A DNA stretch of 44,994 nt from Salinivibrio proteolyticus (GTDB taxonomy: Bacteria; Pseudomonadota; Gammaproteobacteria; Enterobacterales; Vibrionaceae), in the NCBI RefSeq assembly GCF_001996165.1, contig NZ_MUFP01000013.1, positions 1-44,994 of the forward strand, written 5' to 3'. Shown in pieces: positions 27,194 to 35,900 of this stretch. The translations under genes were made by a program, and so were the position numbers. How positions within the stretch are numbered: the stretch's first letter is position 1; the number at the start of each line of letters is the position of its first letter. Below the pieces are notes generated by a model that searched no databases, was not told where the DNA came from, and saw only the letters and a list, made by a program, of their open reading frames with translations.

Positions 27194-28024
27194 ATGCAGG
27201 TACAGTTTGCAAAAATGCACGGGCTGGGCAACGACTTCATGGTGGTTGACTGTGTCACGCAAAACGCGTTCTTTTCGCCGGATCTGATTCGGCGTCTGGC
27301 CGATCGTCATCGTGGCGTCGGCTTTGACCAGCTATTGGTCGTGGAGCCGCCCTACGATCCTGAGACAGATTTCCATTATCGCATTTTTAACCCTGACGCA
27401 TCGGAAGTATCGCAATGTGGCAATGGTGCGCGCTGCTTTGCGCGTTTCGTGCGAATGAAAGGGCTGACCAATAAGCATCAGATCAGCGTGAGCACCCAAG
27501 CCGGTAAAATGCTGCTGCACATTGAAAACGACAATCAGGTGCGCGTGAACATGGGCGAGCCGGAATTCACGCCGGGGAAAATTCCGTTTCGTGCCAACTC
27601 ACAAGAAAAAACCTACTTGATGCGGGTGGCGGAACAGACCTTGTTTGTCGGCGCCGTGAGCATGGGCAACCCGCATGTGGTGACCGTGGTTGAGGATGTC
27701 GACCACGCCGACGTGGACACCTTGGGACCGCTACTTGAAAGTCACGAACGCTTCCCTGAGCGGGTCAATGCCGGCTTTATGCAGATCCTTTCCCGCAATG
27801 CGATTAAGCTTAGAGTGTACGAACGCGGTGCCGGTGAAACCCAAGCCTGTGGCAGTGGCGCGTGTGCCGCGGTTGCGGTCGGGATTATACAAGGCGTGCT
27901 TGATGAGCAAGTAACGGTGAGTTTACCCGGTGGAGATCTACGCATTCGCTGGCGCGGGCCGGGCCATCCCTTATCAATGACAGGCCCAGCGACACATGTA
28001 TTTGATGGACAATTGCAATTATGA
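27194..28024 (+). CDS. dapF: Diaminopimelate epimerase
   Basis: 276 residues. A PLP-independent epimerase, it interconverts LL- and meso-diaminopimelate for lysine and peptidoglycan. The two catalytic cysteines are C75 ([10 protein letters not shown]) and C219 ([10 protein letters not shown]), both in the canonical context. It overlaps the next gene by 4 bp (28021-28024), so translation is coupled. Confidence 0.96.
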   Translation: MQVQFAKMHGLGNDFMVVDCVTQNAFFSPDLIRRLADRHRGVGFDQLLVVEPPYDPETDFHYRIFNPDASEVSQCGNGARCFARFVRMKGLTNKHQISVSTQAGKMLLHIENDNQVRVNMGEPEFTPGKIPFRANSQEKTYLMRVAEQTLFVGAVSMGNPHVVTVVEDVDHADVDTLGPLLESHERFPERVNAGFMQILSRNAIKLRVYERGAGETQACGSGACAAVAVGIIQGVLDEQVTVSLPGGDLRIRWRGPGHPLSMTGPATHVFDGQLQL

Positions 28025-28713
28025 ATGATGGGGTAGAAGCCTCGACACTGGAAACCATGCCGCTGAGCGAAGAGGCGGTGGCGGCGTATTTAAAAGACAA
28101 TCCAGATTTTTTTATTCGCCATCGCGATTTGCTGACGCAGCTGACCGTGCCACACGGTGAGCAAGGCGCGGTATCGCTGGTGGAAATTCAACTTAAGCGC
28201 CTGCGTGAGCGGGTAGCGGAGTTGGAAGAAGACATTACCCAACTGATGAGCCTAGGGGCGAAAAACGATGCCCTTTTCCGTGCTTTTGCTGAAGCGCATC
28301 AGGCACTGTTGCGTGCCAACACGCCACAGGCGGTGCAAGCGGCGTTAACGGCACTTAGCGAGCAACTGCAACTGACCGTTAGCTTACGGGTGTATGCGCC
28401 TATCGACGGGCTGCAGACCATGCCGCGTCAGGCGGTGGATCAATTAAAAAGCCATCATTTTGCCGGACGTCGTTGTTATCTCGGGCGCTTGCGCCGTGTG
28501 GATGCGGAAGCGGTGATGGCAACGCCACCGGAGCTAGGCTCTTTTGCGCTGGTACCGATTAAAGGGGAAGGCAAAGAGTGGGGACTGTTGAGCTTTGCGA
28601 GCGCAGATGGCGGGCACTTTCAGCCAGACATGGACACCCTTTTTATCGAACAGCTGGCTGCACACTTGGCCATCTTATGTAGTCAGTGGACAAACAAGGG
28701 TGAGCGTCAGTGA
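28021..28713 (+). CDS. DUF484 family protein
   Basis: 230 residues. A short N-terminal helical part begins with the typical [16 protein letters not shown], then a coiled coil ([19 protein letters not shown]) and a GAF-like C-terminal domain (about 90-225). No catalytic residues are evident. The gene sits between dapF and xerC in most gammaproteobacteria and its role is not established. It overlaps dapF by 4 bp and xerC by 4 bp. Confidence 0.88.
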   Translation: MNDGVEASTLETMPLSEEAVAAYLKDNPDFFIRHRDLLTQLTVPHGEQGAVSLVEIQLKRLRERVAELEEDITQLMSLGAKNDALFRAFAEAHQALLRANTPQAVQAALTALSEQLQLTVSLRVYAPIDGLQTMPRQAVDQLKSHHFAGRRCYLGRLRRVDAEAVMATPPELGSFALVPIKGEGKEWGLLSFASADGGHFQPDMDTLFIEQLAAHLAILCSQWTNKGERQ

Positions 28714-29681
28714 CAGCGATAACGCCTGACCAAGCAGCTCCCCGCTCACTGACGGTCCCGCTTGACCGCTTTTATCAATATCAGCTCAGCGAACGGGGCC
28801 TCAGTGCCCATACGCAACGCAATTATCAGCGCCAGTTAGATAAGATTGTCGACTTTCTGACCGCGCGGGGCATCGCCCATTGGCAAGATGTGGATGCTGA
28901 CTGGGTGCGACAAATTTCGAGCCAAGCCAAACGCGATGGCCTTAAACCGGGCAGTATTGCGTTGCGGTTGTCCGCGTTGCGTAGCTTTTTCGACTACCTC
29001 GTTCTCACTGAGCAGCTCGCGGCTAATCCGGCCAAAGGGGTCGCCGCGCCTAAGCAAGGGCGCCAGTTGCCGAAAAACCTCGATGTGGATGAAATGAATC
29101 AGCTGCTCGAGGTGGATCAAGACGACCCGCTGTCGGTGCGGGATCGGGCAATGATGGAACTGATGTATGGCGCAGGATTGCGTTTGGCCGAGCTGGTGGA
29201 TCTCGACGTGCGTGATGTCTCGGTACGTAAAGGGGATTTGCGTGTCACCGGTAAAGGGGAAAAAGAGCGCATCGTGCCTTTTTCCGGCATGGCCAAAACT
29301 TGGGTGATGAACTGGCTGAAAGTGCGCAACCAGCTCCTCAAAGGGCCAGAAGAGGCGCTATTTATCTCTAAACTTGGCCAGCGAATTTCGCACCGTAGCG
29401 TGCAAAAACGTATGGCGGAGTGGGGACAAAAGCAGGCGGTGAATAGCCACATTAATCCTCACAAACTGCGCCACAGTTTTGCCACTCACATGCTGGAATC
29501 GTCCGGGGATTTGCGCGCAGTGCAAGAGTTGCTTGGCCATGCCGATTTAAGCACCACACAAATTTATACCCATTTGGACTTTCAACACCTGGCGAAAGTA
29601 TATGACGCGGCGCATCCCCGTGCCCGCAGCACAGGGGCTAGCAAACCTCGCGCAGGTAAAAAAAACAACTCGGAGTCGTGA
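28710..29681 (+). CDS. xerC: Tyrosine recombinase XerC
   Basis: 323 residues. With XerD it resolves chromosome dimers at dif. All catalytic residues are visible: R158, K182, H251, R254, H277 and the nucleophile Y286 ([10 protein letters not shown]). The N-terminal core-binding domain spans about residues 15-110. An extra Arg/Ser/Lys-rich tail follows the last helix (about 300-323). It is an essential housekeeping recombinase at its usual locus, not a mobile integrase. Confidence 0.96.
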   Translation: MTAITPDQAAPRSLTVPLDRFYQYQLSERGLSAHTQRNYQRQLDKIVDFLTARGIAHWQDVDADWVRQISSQAKRDGLKPGSIALRLSALRSFFDYLVLTEQLAANPAKGVAAPKQGRQLPKNLDVDEMNQLLEVDQDDPLSVRDRAMMELMYGAGLRLAELVDLDVRDVSVRKGDLRVTGKGEKERIVPFSGMAKTWVMNWLKVRNQLLKGPEEALFISKLGQRISHRSVQKRMAEWGQKQAVNSHINPHKLRHSFATHMLESSGDLRAVQELLGHADLSTTQIYTHLDFQHLAKVYDAAHPRARSTGASKPRAGKKNNSES

Positions 29682-29682
29682 T

Positions 29683-30411
29683 ATGAAATTTTATCGTCGC
29701 TTAAACGCGTTTGATGCGGTGAGTTTTGACTTGGATGATACCTTGTACGATAACTGGCCGGTGATCGCACGTGCGGAGGCGGCGCTAAACGACTATTTGA
29801 GTGAGCACTGCCCGCCGCTCGCCGCGCTTGATAAAGCCACCCTTGCGGGATTTCGCCGCCAAGCCCGTGACCAGAACCCTGCCCAACGCTTTGATGTTAC
29901 CGCGATGCGGGTTGCCCAGCTGACGCTTGCCGGTGAACATGTTGGTTTAACTGCGGAGAAGGCGCGCGCACAAGCCCAAGCGGCAACCACCTTCTTTTGC
30001 GGATATCGCAGTGACTTTACTCCGCCGGCGCAAAGTTTGGCTTATTTAAAAGCCTGGTCCGAGAAACTGCCATTGGTGGCCATCACCAACGGTAACGTCG
30101 ACACCGATGCGATTGGCCTGACGCCGTTTTTCCAGCATATTTTCCGTGCCGGTGAACACGGGGCAGCCAAGCCGAGCCCAGAGATGTTTGATAAAGCCGC
30201 GCAGGCCTTGGGCATCGCCCCGGCGCGTATTTTACATGTGGGCGATCACTTAAGTTCGGATGTAGCTGGCGCGCGCCAAGCGGGCATGCAAGCATGTTGG
30301 ATCCGCCCAGAGCGCCAATCCCCCATGATGCATAAAGGACGCACCTTACCGGATGTGGCGATCGACGATTTATCTGAGCTCGATACCCTTATTCAGCAAC
30401 GGCACCGCTAA
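29683..30411 (+). CDS. yigB: HAD-family phosphatase YigB (flavin pathway)
   Basis: 242 residues. A HAD phosphatase whose E. coli counterpart dephosphorylates 5-amino-6-(5-phosphoribitylamino)uracil in riboflavin synthesis. Motif I is D16-L-D18 (SFDLDDTLYD), motif II ITNGN, motif III Lys in AAKPSPEMF, motif IV GDHLSSDVAGA. ATG 29683, 1 bp after the xerC stop codon, has CGGAG upstream; a longer frame inside xerC is less likely. The stop codon overlaps that of the converging DoxX gene. Confidence 0.9.
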   Translation: MKFYRRLNAFDAVSFDLDDTLYDNWPVIARAEAALNDYLSEHCPPLAALDKATLAGFRRQARDQNPAQRFDVTAMRVAQLTLAGEHVGLTAEKARAQAQAATTFFCGYRSDFTPPAQSLAYLKAWSEKLPLVAITNGNVDTDAIGLTPFFQHIFRAGEHGAAKPSPEMFDKAAQALGIAPARILHVGDHLSSDVAGARQAGMQACWIRPERQSPMMHKGRTLPDVAIDDLSELDTLIQQRHR

Positions 30412-30851
30412 TAGGTGCCGCTTGGTTTGCGGGTTAGCCAGTTATCGAGGTTAAGCCAACCCGGCCCCCACACACTGACCACCAACAAGATCACGCCCCA
30501 CATAATGTGGTCATCATAGCCACGCTCCCATAGCAGTGGGTAGGAGGCGACCGCGACAATGTTGAACACAAATAACGCCAACGTCATTGGCCGTGCGAGC
30601 AGGCCCAAAGCAACAAATATCGGCAAAATCAGCTCCGTCGCGGTCCCTAAATAAGCGGCCAGCTGCCACGGCAGCAACGGCACCTGATACTCATACTCGA
30701 ACAGGTATAGAGTGCTGTCCCAGTTTTGGTATTTGATCAGCCCGGATTGAAAAAAAATCCACGCCACGTAGACGCGACCCATTAGCAGAAGTAACGGCTG
30801 CAGTGGGGTAAGCGCGCGGGCGAAGGTGTGATTGATTGTGGTTAGCCACAT
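30408..30851 (-). CDS. DoxX family membrane protein of the bufferin operon
   Basis: 147 residues with four predicted membrane segments (about residues 18-36, 58-80, 85-105, 115-130). DoxX features include GRVYVAWIFFQSGLIKYQNW and the acidic TELILPIFVALGLLARP. DoxX genes are the usual last member of bufferin-type operons, where the protein may handle redox chemistry at the membrane; its job is not established. It starts 3 bp after bufC. Its stop codon overlaps the converging yigB stop (30408-30411). Confidence 0.87.
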   Translation of the reverse strand: MWLTTINHTFARALTPLQPLLLLMGRVYVAWIFFQSGLIKYQNWDSTLYLFEYEYQVPLLPWQLAAYLGTATELILPIFVALGLLARPMTLALFVFNIVAVASYPLLWERGYDDHIMWGVILLVVSVWGPGWLNLDNWLTRKPSGTY

Positions 30852-30854
30852 GGC

Positions 30855-31595
30855 TTACTCCTTAGCATTGCAGGCAGTCGTTGGGGTGGTAAATGCATTC
30901 ATAGCCGCGAGCTCAGACACACACGCAAGTTGCGCCTGTGACAGGGCGCCTAATGGAGTGTGTGGGCAGGCGTTGAGCACACTGACATGATGGGTATTGA
31001 GCGCGTACCAATGCACCTTGTCTTGGTTAGCAACCAGTAATAAAGCTTGCGGCTTCTCGACCACCAAGCCTTCGAACTGCTCCGTGGCGATCGCTTGCCA
31101 CACGTCACTGACTGCGTAGTCGCTTTCAAATAGACGCGCTTGATGGTTGAGCGGTAAACAAACCTGCGCTTGTTGCTCAGGGCTTAGCGACGCGAGCGCG
31201 CTGCCTTCAAACGTCGGAGAGGGAGGGGTGAGAGTGAGCACCACTTGCGCCCACTCAAAACGGGCAAGTTCGGCGCAACAAGGCACGGGCTCGATAATAT
31301 TGGGCAGGGCGCGCAAGGTCGCATCGAACTGTGCGCCATAGTCTTCCATCACCCCGGTTTGCGGGGGATGCACCATCGCATGATGACGCGCTACCGCATC
31401 AAAACACGCCTCACCCAGTAGTGCACAGGTCTTGGGATACACGCATTTTAGCGTGTCAGTGAGGGTGACCACATAATGGTTGCGATAAATCTGCAATCGC
31501 TTGTCAGCGGCAAGGCGACCGCCTTTTATCGGCAGCGGCTGAGGGTCATCTCGCAATGTGGCAGCAAAGGCCTGCTGCAGGACTGCCAGCGTCAT
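30855..31595 (-). CDS. bufC: BufC/HvfC-type partner of the MNIO enzyme (DUF2063)
   Basis: 246 residues. The N-terminal DUF2063 domain is recognisable from IYRNHYVVTLTDTLKCVYPKTCALLGEACFDAVAR, and a C-terminal domain follows (ELARFEWAQVVL, then a beta-rich region). In bufferin and oxazolin systems this protein works with the MNIO enzyme and probably presents the precursor peptide. Earlier annotations call it a putative DNA-binding protein. Its ATG overlaps the bufB stop (ATGA at 31592-31595), so the two are made together. Confidence 0.85.
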   Translation of the reverse strand: MTLAVLQQAFAATLRDDPQPLPIKGGRLAADKRLQIYRNHYVVTLTDTLKCVYPKTCALLGEACFDAVARHHAMVHPPQTGVMEDYGAQFDATLRALPNIIEPVPCCAELARFEWAQVVLTLTPPSPTFEGSALASLSPEQQAQVCLPLNHQARLFESDYAVSDVWQAIATEQFEGLVVEKPQALLLVANQDKVHWYALNTHHVSVLNACPHTPLGALSQAQLACVSELAAMNAFTTPTTACNAKE

Positions 31596-32431
31596 ACCGC
31601 CTCCTTATGTCGAGCCAGTCGATGGTGGGCTTTGGCCGCTTCTGCTAACAATCGCTCGGGTGCGGGCAAGTCAGTATCCCACTCAATGAGGGTGTGGCGA
31701 GGGCCGTGGCGGTCAATCCAGTGTTGATAGAGCGTCCATACTGCCTCGCTAACCGGTTGGTTATGAGTGTCTATCCAAATTTCTCCTGCGGGGGTGTGCT
31801 TGACGGTAAACCCAGCAAGGTGAATTTCTTTCACCGCATGGGCGGGAATCGCGTCAAGGTAGGTGCTGGCGCTAAAATCATGGTTAAACGCGCTGACATG
31901 AACGTTGTTTAAATCGAGCAGTAAATCGCAGCCCGTGCGAGCGTGCACTTCGGCGAGAAATTCCCATTCGTGGTAGTCACCCTGAGCAAAGCTTAAATAG
32001 CTCGATGGGTTCTCAATCAGCAGAGGACGCTGCAGCGCGTCTTGAACCTGTTGCACATTGGTGCAAAACACCCGCAATGCCTGCTCGGTGTAGGGGAGGG
32101 GGAGTAAATCGTGAAAGTGCTGCCCGTCTATCCGGCTCCAACTTAAATGGTCAGACACAAACAGTGGCTCGACGTGTTTGACCAGTGTACACAGTTTGTC
32201 TAAATGGGCCCGATCAAGCGGCTCGTCGCTCCCCAGCGATAATCCCACGCCATGACAGCTGATGGCGTAATCCTCACGTAACCGCATCAGGGTTGAGAAG
32301 GCAGGACGGTGGGGACGGAAATAGTTTTCACTGTGAATTTCTAACCAGCCAAGCTTTGGGCGATATTGGTCGAAGTAGGCGAGATGTGGTTGTCTGAGCC
32401 CCACGCCGGTCAAAACGGTTGCCTCATCCAT
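31592..32431 (-). CDS. bufB: MNIO-family oxidase BufB (DUF692)
   Basis: 279 residues, typical for DUF692. TIM-barrel iron-dependent oxidases of this family (MNIO) modify cysteines in ribosomally made peptides. Family signatures run in order: EIHSENYF, HGVGLSLGSDEPLD, FVSDHLSW, LLIENPSSYLSF, LLLDLNNVHVSAFN, EIHLAGF, IDTHNQPV and TLIEWDTDLP. The His/Asp/Asn/Glu residues in these are the expected metal ligands. AAGGAG is 6 bp before ATG 32431. It lies 54 bp after bufA, its likely substrate. Relatives turn Cys into thiooxazole in bufferins, and the same reaction is inferred here. Confidence 0.9.
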   Translation of the reverse strand: MDEATVLTGVGLRQPHLAYFDQYRPKLGWLEIHSENYFRPHRPAFSTLMRLREDYAISCHGVGLSLGSDEPLDRAHLDKLCTLVKHVEPLFVSDHLSWSRIDGQHFHDLLPLPYTEQALRVFCTNVQQVQDALQRPLLIENPSSYLSFAQGDYHEWEFLAEVHARTGCDLLLDLNNVHVSAFNHDFSASTYLDAIPAHAVKEIHLAGFTVKHTPAGEIWIDTHNQPVSEAVWTLYQHWIDRHGPRHTLIEWDTDLPAPERLLAEAAKAHHRLARHKEAV

Positions 32432-32458
32432 GGTTGCTCCTTGTGGTCAAATGACAAA

Positions 32459-32477
32459 GCCCGGGGTTAGCCCGGGC
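32459..32477 (-). terminator. Intercistronic hairpin between bufA and bufB
   Basis: On the - strand GCCCGGG-N5-CCCGGGC is a perfect 7-bp GC stem followed by TTTGTCATTT. It lies 9 bp after the bufA stop codon and 28 bp before bufB. It looks like a partial terminator that would give more precursor-peptide mRNA than enzyme mRNA (inference). Confidence 0.72.
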
Positions 32478-32485
32478 GCGCCATA

Positions 32486-32749
32486 TCACGATGACGAGGT
32501 ACTGCCGCCGGCTAAGCGATCGCATAAGCCTTTTGGTACCATCACAAACGCATCTTTTTGGCCGTCTTCGGTGGAGGTGCCCGCGCAGGAGCTGGTGTTG
32601 GTGGCGCAGTCATTTTGTCCGGCTTTGGCGACGCCATAGCATTTTTCTTTTTCTGCCGCATGGGCCGGTGCGCTAGTGAGTGTGGTCGCGCCTACGGCCA
32701 GCAATCCTGTGACAGCGGCGGCAACCGCTAGGTTAGTATGTTTCATCAT
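32486..32749 (-). CDS. bufA: Bufferin precursor peptide BufA (DUF2282)
   Basis: 87 residues. A Sec signal peptide ([26 protein letters not shown]) is followed by a short core with four cysteines at C37, C48, C55 and C76, in the contexts [20 protein letters not shown] and KGLCDRL. This is the DUF2282 pattern of bufferin-1 peptides, which are exported, modified on Cys by the MNIO enzyme and bind copper in the periplasm. The tail is Ser-rich. AGAGGAAGC precedes two consecutive ATG codons (32749, 32746), either of which may be used. The first gene of a four-gene operon. The copper role is inferred from the family. Confidence 0.88.
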   Translation of the reverse strand: MMKHTNLAVAAAVTGLLAVGATTLTSAPAHAAEKEKCYGVAKAGQNDCATNTSSCAGTSTEDGQKDAFVMVPKGLCDRLAGGSTSSS

Positions 32750-32937
32750 GCTTCCTCTTCTTGTTCCGTGTTGGTGTTATCAGCCCACTGATTGGTGGTG
32801 GGCCTATAAACCAAGATAGGAAAACACTGCGCAATCTTTCACCACTTAAGCGATTTTTTTGCGTGCTGGTGGCTAACCTGCTGAATTATTGTTTAAAAAA
32901 GTTGCGTCGGGATCGGGCGCGCAATTTAGTGGCGAGC

Positions 32938-32971
32938 TGGTATAATCGCTAACCAGTGTATAAATACCCAG
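32938..32971 (+). promoter_or_regulatory. uvrD promoter with LexA box
   Basis: An extended -10, TGG-TATAAT (32938-32946), has no clear -35. Ten bases downstream lies GTGTATAAATACCCAG (32956-32971), which matches 14 of 16 bases of the E. coli uvrD SOS box as I recall it (CTGTATATATACCCAG) and 12 of 16 of the LexA consensus. The site covers the expected start point, so LexA would block initiation. One outer base (G for C) departs from the CTG half-site, so repression may be weak. Confidence 0.7.
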
Positions 32972-32988
32972 TAAAATGGCAGGTGGCG

Positions 32989-35169
32989 ATGGACGTATCA
33001 ACTCTTCTTGACGGACTCAACGACAAACAGCGTGAAGCCGTGGCCGCGCCGCTCGGCAACCATTTGGTGTTGGCAGGTGCTGGCAGTGGTAAAACCCGGG
33101 TGCTGGTTCATCGTATGGCTTGGCTGATGCGGGTCGAAGAGGCATCGCCGTTCTCGGTGATGGCGGTCACCTTCACCAACAAAGCGGCAGCGGAAATGCG
33201 CGGTCGTATCGAGCAATTGATGCAAGGCACCGCCTCTGGCATGTGGTGTGGCACCTTCCACGGCATTTGCCACCGTATTCTCCGTGCCCACTATTTGGAC
33301 GCCAACCTGCCACAAGACTTCCAAATTCTTGATTCAGACGATCAGCAGCGTTTGCTACGTCGGTTAATTAAAGCGCAAAACTTGGATGAAAAACATTGGC
33401 CCGCCAAGCAAGCGAGTTGGTACATCAATGGCAAAAAAGACGAAGGGTTGCGTCCCAAGCACATTGATACCCGCCATGATCCGGTTGAGAGCACTTGGCT
33501 GCGGATTTATCAGGCTTATCAAGAAGCCTGTGATCGCGCCGGTTTGGTGGATTTTGCCGAGATCTTGCTGCGAACGTTAGAGTTATTGCGCGATAAAGCG
33601 GTGATCCGCGAACACTACCAAGCGCGTTTCCAGCACATTTTGGTGGATGAGTTCCAAGATACCAACAACATCCAATATGCTTGGTTGCGCATGATGGCGG
33701 GCCAACAGGCGCATGTGATGATTGTGGGGGACGACGACCAATCCATTTACGGCTGGCGTGGCGCGAAAGTGGAAAATATTCAGCGTTTTCTGGATGATTT
33801 CACCACCCCGCAGACCATTCGTTTGGAGCAAAACTACCGCTCAACCAGTACGATTTTGCAAGCGGCGAACACCCTGATTGAAAACAATGCCGACCGGATG
33901 GGCAAAAGCCTGTGGACCGAGGGCAAAGAGGGTGAGCCCATCTCTGTGTATGCCGGTTTTAATGAACTGGATGAAGCGCGTTTTGTGGTCGGGAAAATCA
34001 AAACTTGGCAGGACGAAGGCGGCGCGCTCACCGACAGCGCGATTTTATACCGCAACAACGCCCAATCTCGGGTGCTGGAAGAAGCCTTAATTCAAGCCGG
34101 TCTCCCTTATCGTATCTACGGCGGCATGCGCTTTTTCGAACGTCAGGAAATCAAAGATGCGCTGGCCTATTTACGTTTGATGACGAATCGCAATGACGAT
34201 GCGGCGTTTGAGCGGGTGGTAAACACGCCCACTCGGGGGATTGGTGATCGCACCCTTGAGACGCTTCGTGGCGCGGCGCGCGATCGTGGACAAACCTTAT
34301 GGCACACGGCCGAGCAAATCTTGGCAGAAAAAGCACTGGCAGGACGCGCAGCCAATGCGCTGGGCCGGTTTATCGAGCTGGTCAATGCGCTAGAAGATGA
34401 CACCCGTGACATGGCACTGTATCAACAAACCGATGCGGTGATCCGTCACTCCGGCTTGCGCGCCATGTACGAGCAAGAAAAAGGTGAAAAAGCGCAAGCG
34501 CGTGTCGATAACTTGGAAGAGTTGGTGACGGCTACGCGCCAATTTACGCCTCCTGAAGAGGCGGAAGCGGAAGGGATGACACCGCTGTCGGCGTTCTTGG
34601 CCCACGCCGCCCTTGAGGCCGGTGAAGGCCAAGCGGACGAGTTTGATGATGCGGTCCAATTGATGACCTTACACAGTGCCAAAGGCCTCGAATTCCCCTT
34701 AGTCTTTATGGTCGGGGTGGAAGAGGGTATGTTCCCCAGCCAGATGTCAGCCGAAGAAGCGGGCCGCTTAGAAGAAGAGCGTCGCCTTTGCTATGTCGGC
34801 ATGACGCGAGCGATGGAAAAGCTCTATCTGACCTACGCAGAAATGCGCCGTGTGTACGGCAAAGACATGTTCCATAAGATCTCGCGCTTTATTCGTGAGC
34901 TGCCCGAGGCCTGCTTGGAAGAAGTGCGGATGCGTGCCAATGTCTCACGCCCTGCCGCAAGCGGTGGTCGTTTTTCCAAAACGCAGACTCAGGAGAACTT
35001 TAACCAAACCGGGTTTAGTTTGGGTCAGCGGGTTCAACACCCTAAATTTGGTGAAGGCACCATCATCAACTTTGAAGGCAGTGGCGGACAAAGCCGCGTG
35101 CAAGTTGCCTTTAATGGGGAAGGGATTAAGTGGTTGGTGACTCAGTACGCCAAACTGGAAGCGCTTTAA
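32989..35169 (+). CDS. uvrD: DNA helicase II (UvrD)
   Basis: 726 residues. A superfamily 1A 3'-5' helicase, it acts in nucleotide-excision and mismatch repair. The start MDVSTLLDGLNDKQREAVAAP matches E. coli UvrD; the GTG 33 bp upstream is only frame extension, inside the LexA box. Walker A is GAGSGKT (residues 30-36); other motifs are [42 protein letters not shown] and YVGMTRAM. The C-terminal RNA-polymerase-binding Tudor-like segment is present (LGQRVQHPKFGEGTIINFEGSG). It is transcribed away from the buf operon. Confidence 0.97.
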   Translation: MDVSTLLDGLNDKQREAVAAPLGNHLVLAGAGSGKTRVLVHRMAWLMRVEEASPFSVMAVTFTNKAAAEMRGRIEQLMQGTASGMWCGTFHGICHRILRAHYLDANLPQDFQILDSDDQQRLLRRLIKAQNLDEKHWPAKQASWYINGKKDEGLRPKHIDTRHDPVESTWLRIYQAYQEACDRAGLVDFAEILLRTLELLRDKAVIREHYQARFQHILVDEFQDTNNIQYAWLRMMAGQQAHVMIVGDDDQSIYGWRGAKVENIQRFLDDFTTPQTIRLEQNYRSTSTILQAANTLIENNADRMGKSLWTEGKEGEPISVYAGFNELDEARFVVGKIKTWQDEGGALTDSAILYRNNAQSRVLEEALIQAGLPYRIYGGMRFFERQEIKDALAYLRLMTNRNDDAAFERVVNTPTRGIGDRTLETLRGAARDRGQTLWHTAEQILAEKALAGRAANALGRFIELVNALEDDTRDMALYQQTDAVIRHSGLRAMYEQEKGEKAQARVDNLEELVTATRQFTPPEEAEAEGMTPLSAFLAHAALEAGEGQADEFDDAVQLMTLHSAKGLEFPLVFMVGVEEGMFPSQMSAEEAGRLEEERRLCYVGMTRAMEKLYLTYAEMRRVYGKDMFHKISRFIRELPEACLEEVRMRANVSRPAASGGRFSKTQTQENFNQTGFSLGQRVQHPKFGEGTIINFEGSGGQSRVQVAFNGEGIKWLVTQYAKLEAL

Positions 35170-35192
35170 GCTCGACCGGTTAACGCCAAAAA

Positions 35193-35214
35193 ACGCCCAG
35201 CCTCGGCTGGGCGT
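35193..35214 (-). terminator. Terminator of the rarD-rhtB operon, possibly bidirectional
   Basis: ACGCCCAGC-CTCG-GCTGGGCGT is a 9-bp stem. On the - strand it is followed by TTTTTT, 40 bp after the RhtB-type stop codon. On the + side, after uvrD, the tail is GTTGGTATTT, so termination that way is weaker. Confidence 0.85.
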
Positions 35215-35255
35215 GTTGGTATTTATCCTATCACCTGCGTTTTTCAGCTGCATCG

Positions 35256-35900
35256 TTAGCCGAACACGCCGGCTTGCCAAACGACCGCACCACCTAGCAG
35301 CAAAAACAACAGCGCACACAGCCCATCGATAATCGGGGCGACTTTGGTGAGCACTTGCTGTACGCGACTGCCTGATAGCAGCCAGGCGAGTGACGAAAAC
35401 CAGCCTAATGAGAGCAGAAACACCACCGCCACGGCCATGGCTTTGCCGCTGGCAGACATGCTCGCCGGTACCAAGGTACTCATCAACGAAATAAAAAACA
35501 CCAAGGCTTTCGGATTAAAAAGGTTGGTCAGCACCCCTTTCCAAAAGGCCTGTTTTTGGCCGCGTACCGCAGGCGCATCATTGGCGGTTTGCACTGGCGA
35601 TGTGGTGGCGGCGAGCAAACCTTTAATCGCGCTAAGACCTAAATACATCAGCACACTGCCCCCCGCCACCTGCACCCACATAAAGAGTTGTGGGTGCTGA
35701 TGTACCAACAGGCTGATGCCGGTAATGCTCAGTATTGTGTGCGCCAAAATACTCAGCGATAACCCCAGCGCAATCGCCAAGCCAGTGGCACGGCCATAAC
35801 GGGTCGCATTTTGGAGCACCAAGGCAAAGTCGGGCCCGGGGCTGAGCAGCGCAATCATATGTACCCCCGCCAGCGTGGCGAGAATAGTCAACTCACTCAT
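35256..35900 (-). CDS. LysE/RhtB-family amino-acid exporter
   Basis: 214 residues with about six membrane segments. The family signature is SPGPDFALVLQNATRYGRATGLAIALG near the N-terminus and NLFNPKALVFFISLMSTL mid-chain. Relatives export homoserine, threonine, lysine or leucine; the substrate cannot be read here. Its ATG overlaps the rarD stop (ATGA at 35897-35900), so the two are one operon. Confidence 0.85.
   Translation of the reverse strand: MSELTILATLAGVHMIALLSPGPDFALVLQNATRYGRATGLAIALGLSLSILAHTILSITGISLLVHQHPQLFMWVQVAGGSVLMYLGLSAIKGLLAATTSPVQTANDAPAVRGQKQAFWKGVLTNLFNPKALVFFISLMSTLVPASMSASGKAMAVAVVFLLSLGWFSSLAWLLSGSRVQQVLTKVAPIIDGLCALLFLLLGGAVVWQAGVFG

Noticed and set aside
28710-29681. 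XerC as a mobile-element integrase
   Set aside because: It sits in the conserved dapF-DUF484-xerC-yigB order and matches the housekeeping recombinase. No attachment repeats or cargo genes are nearby.
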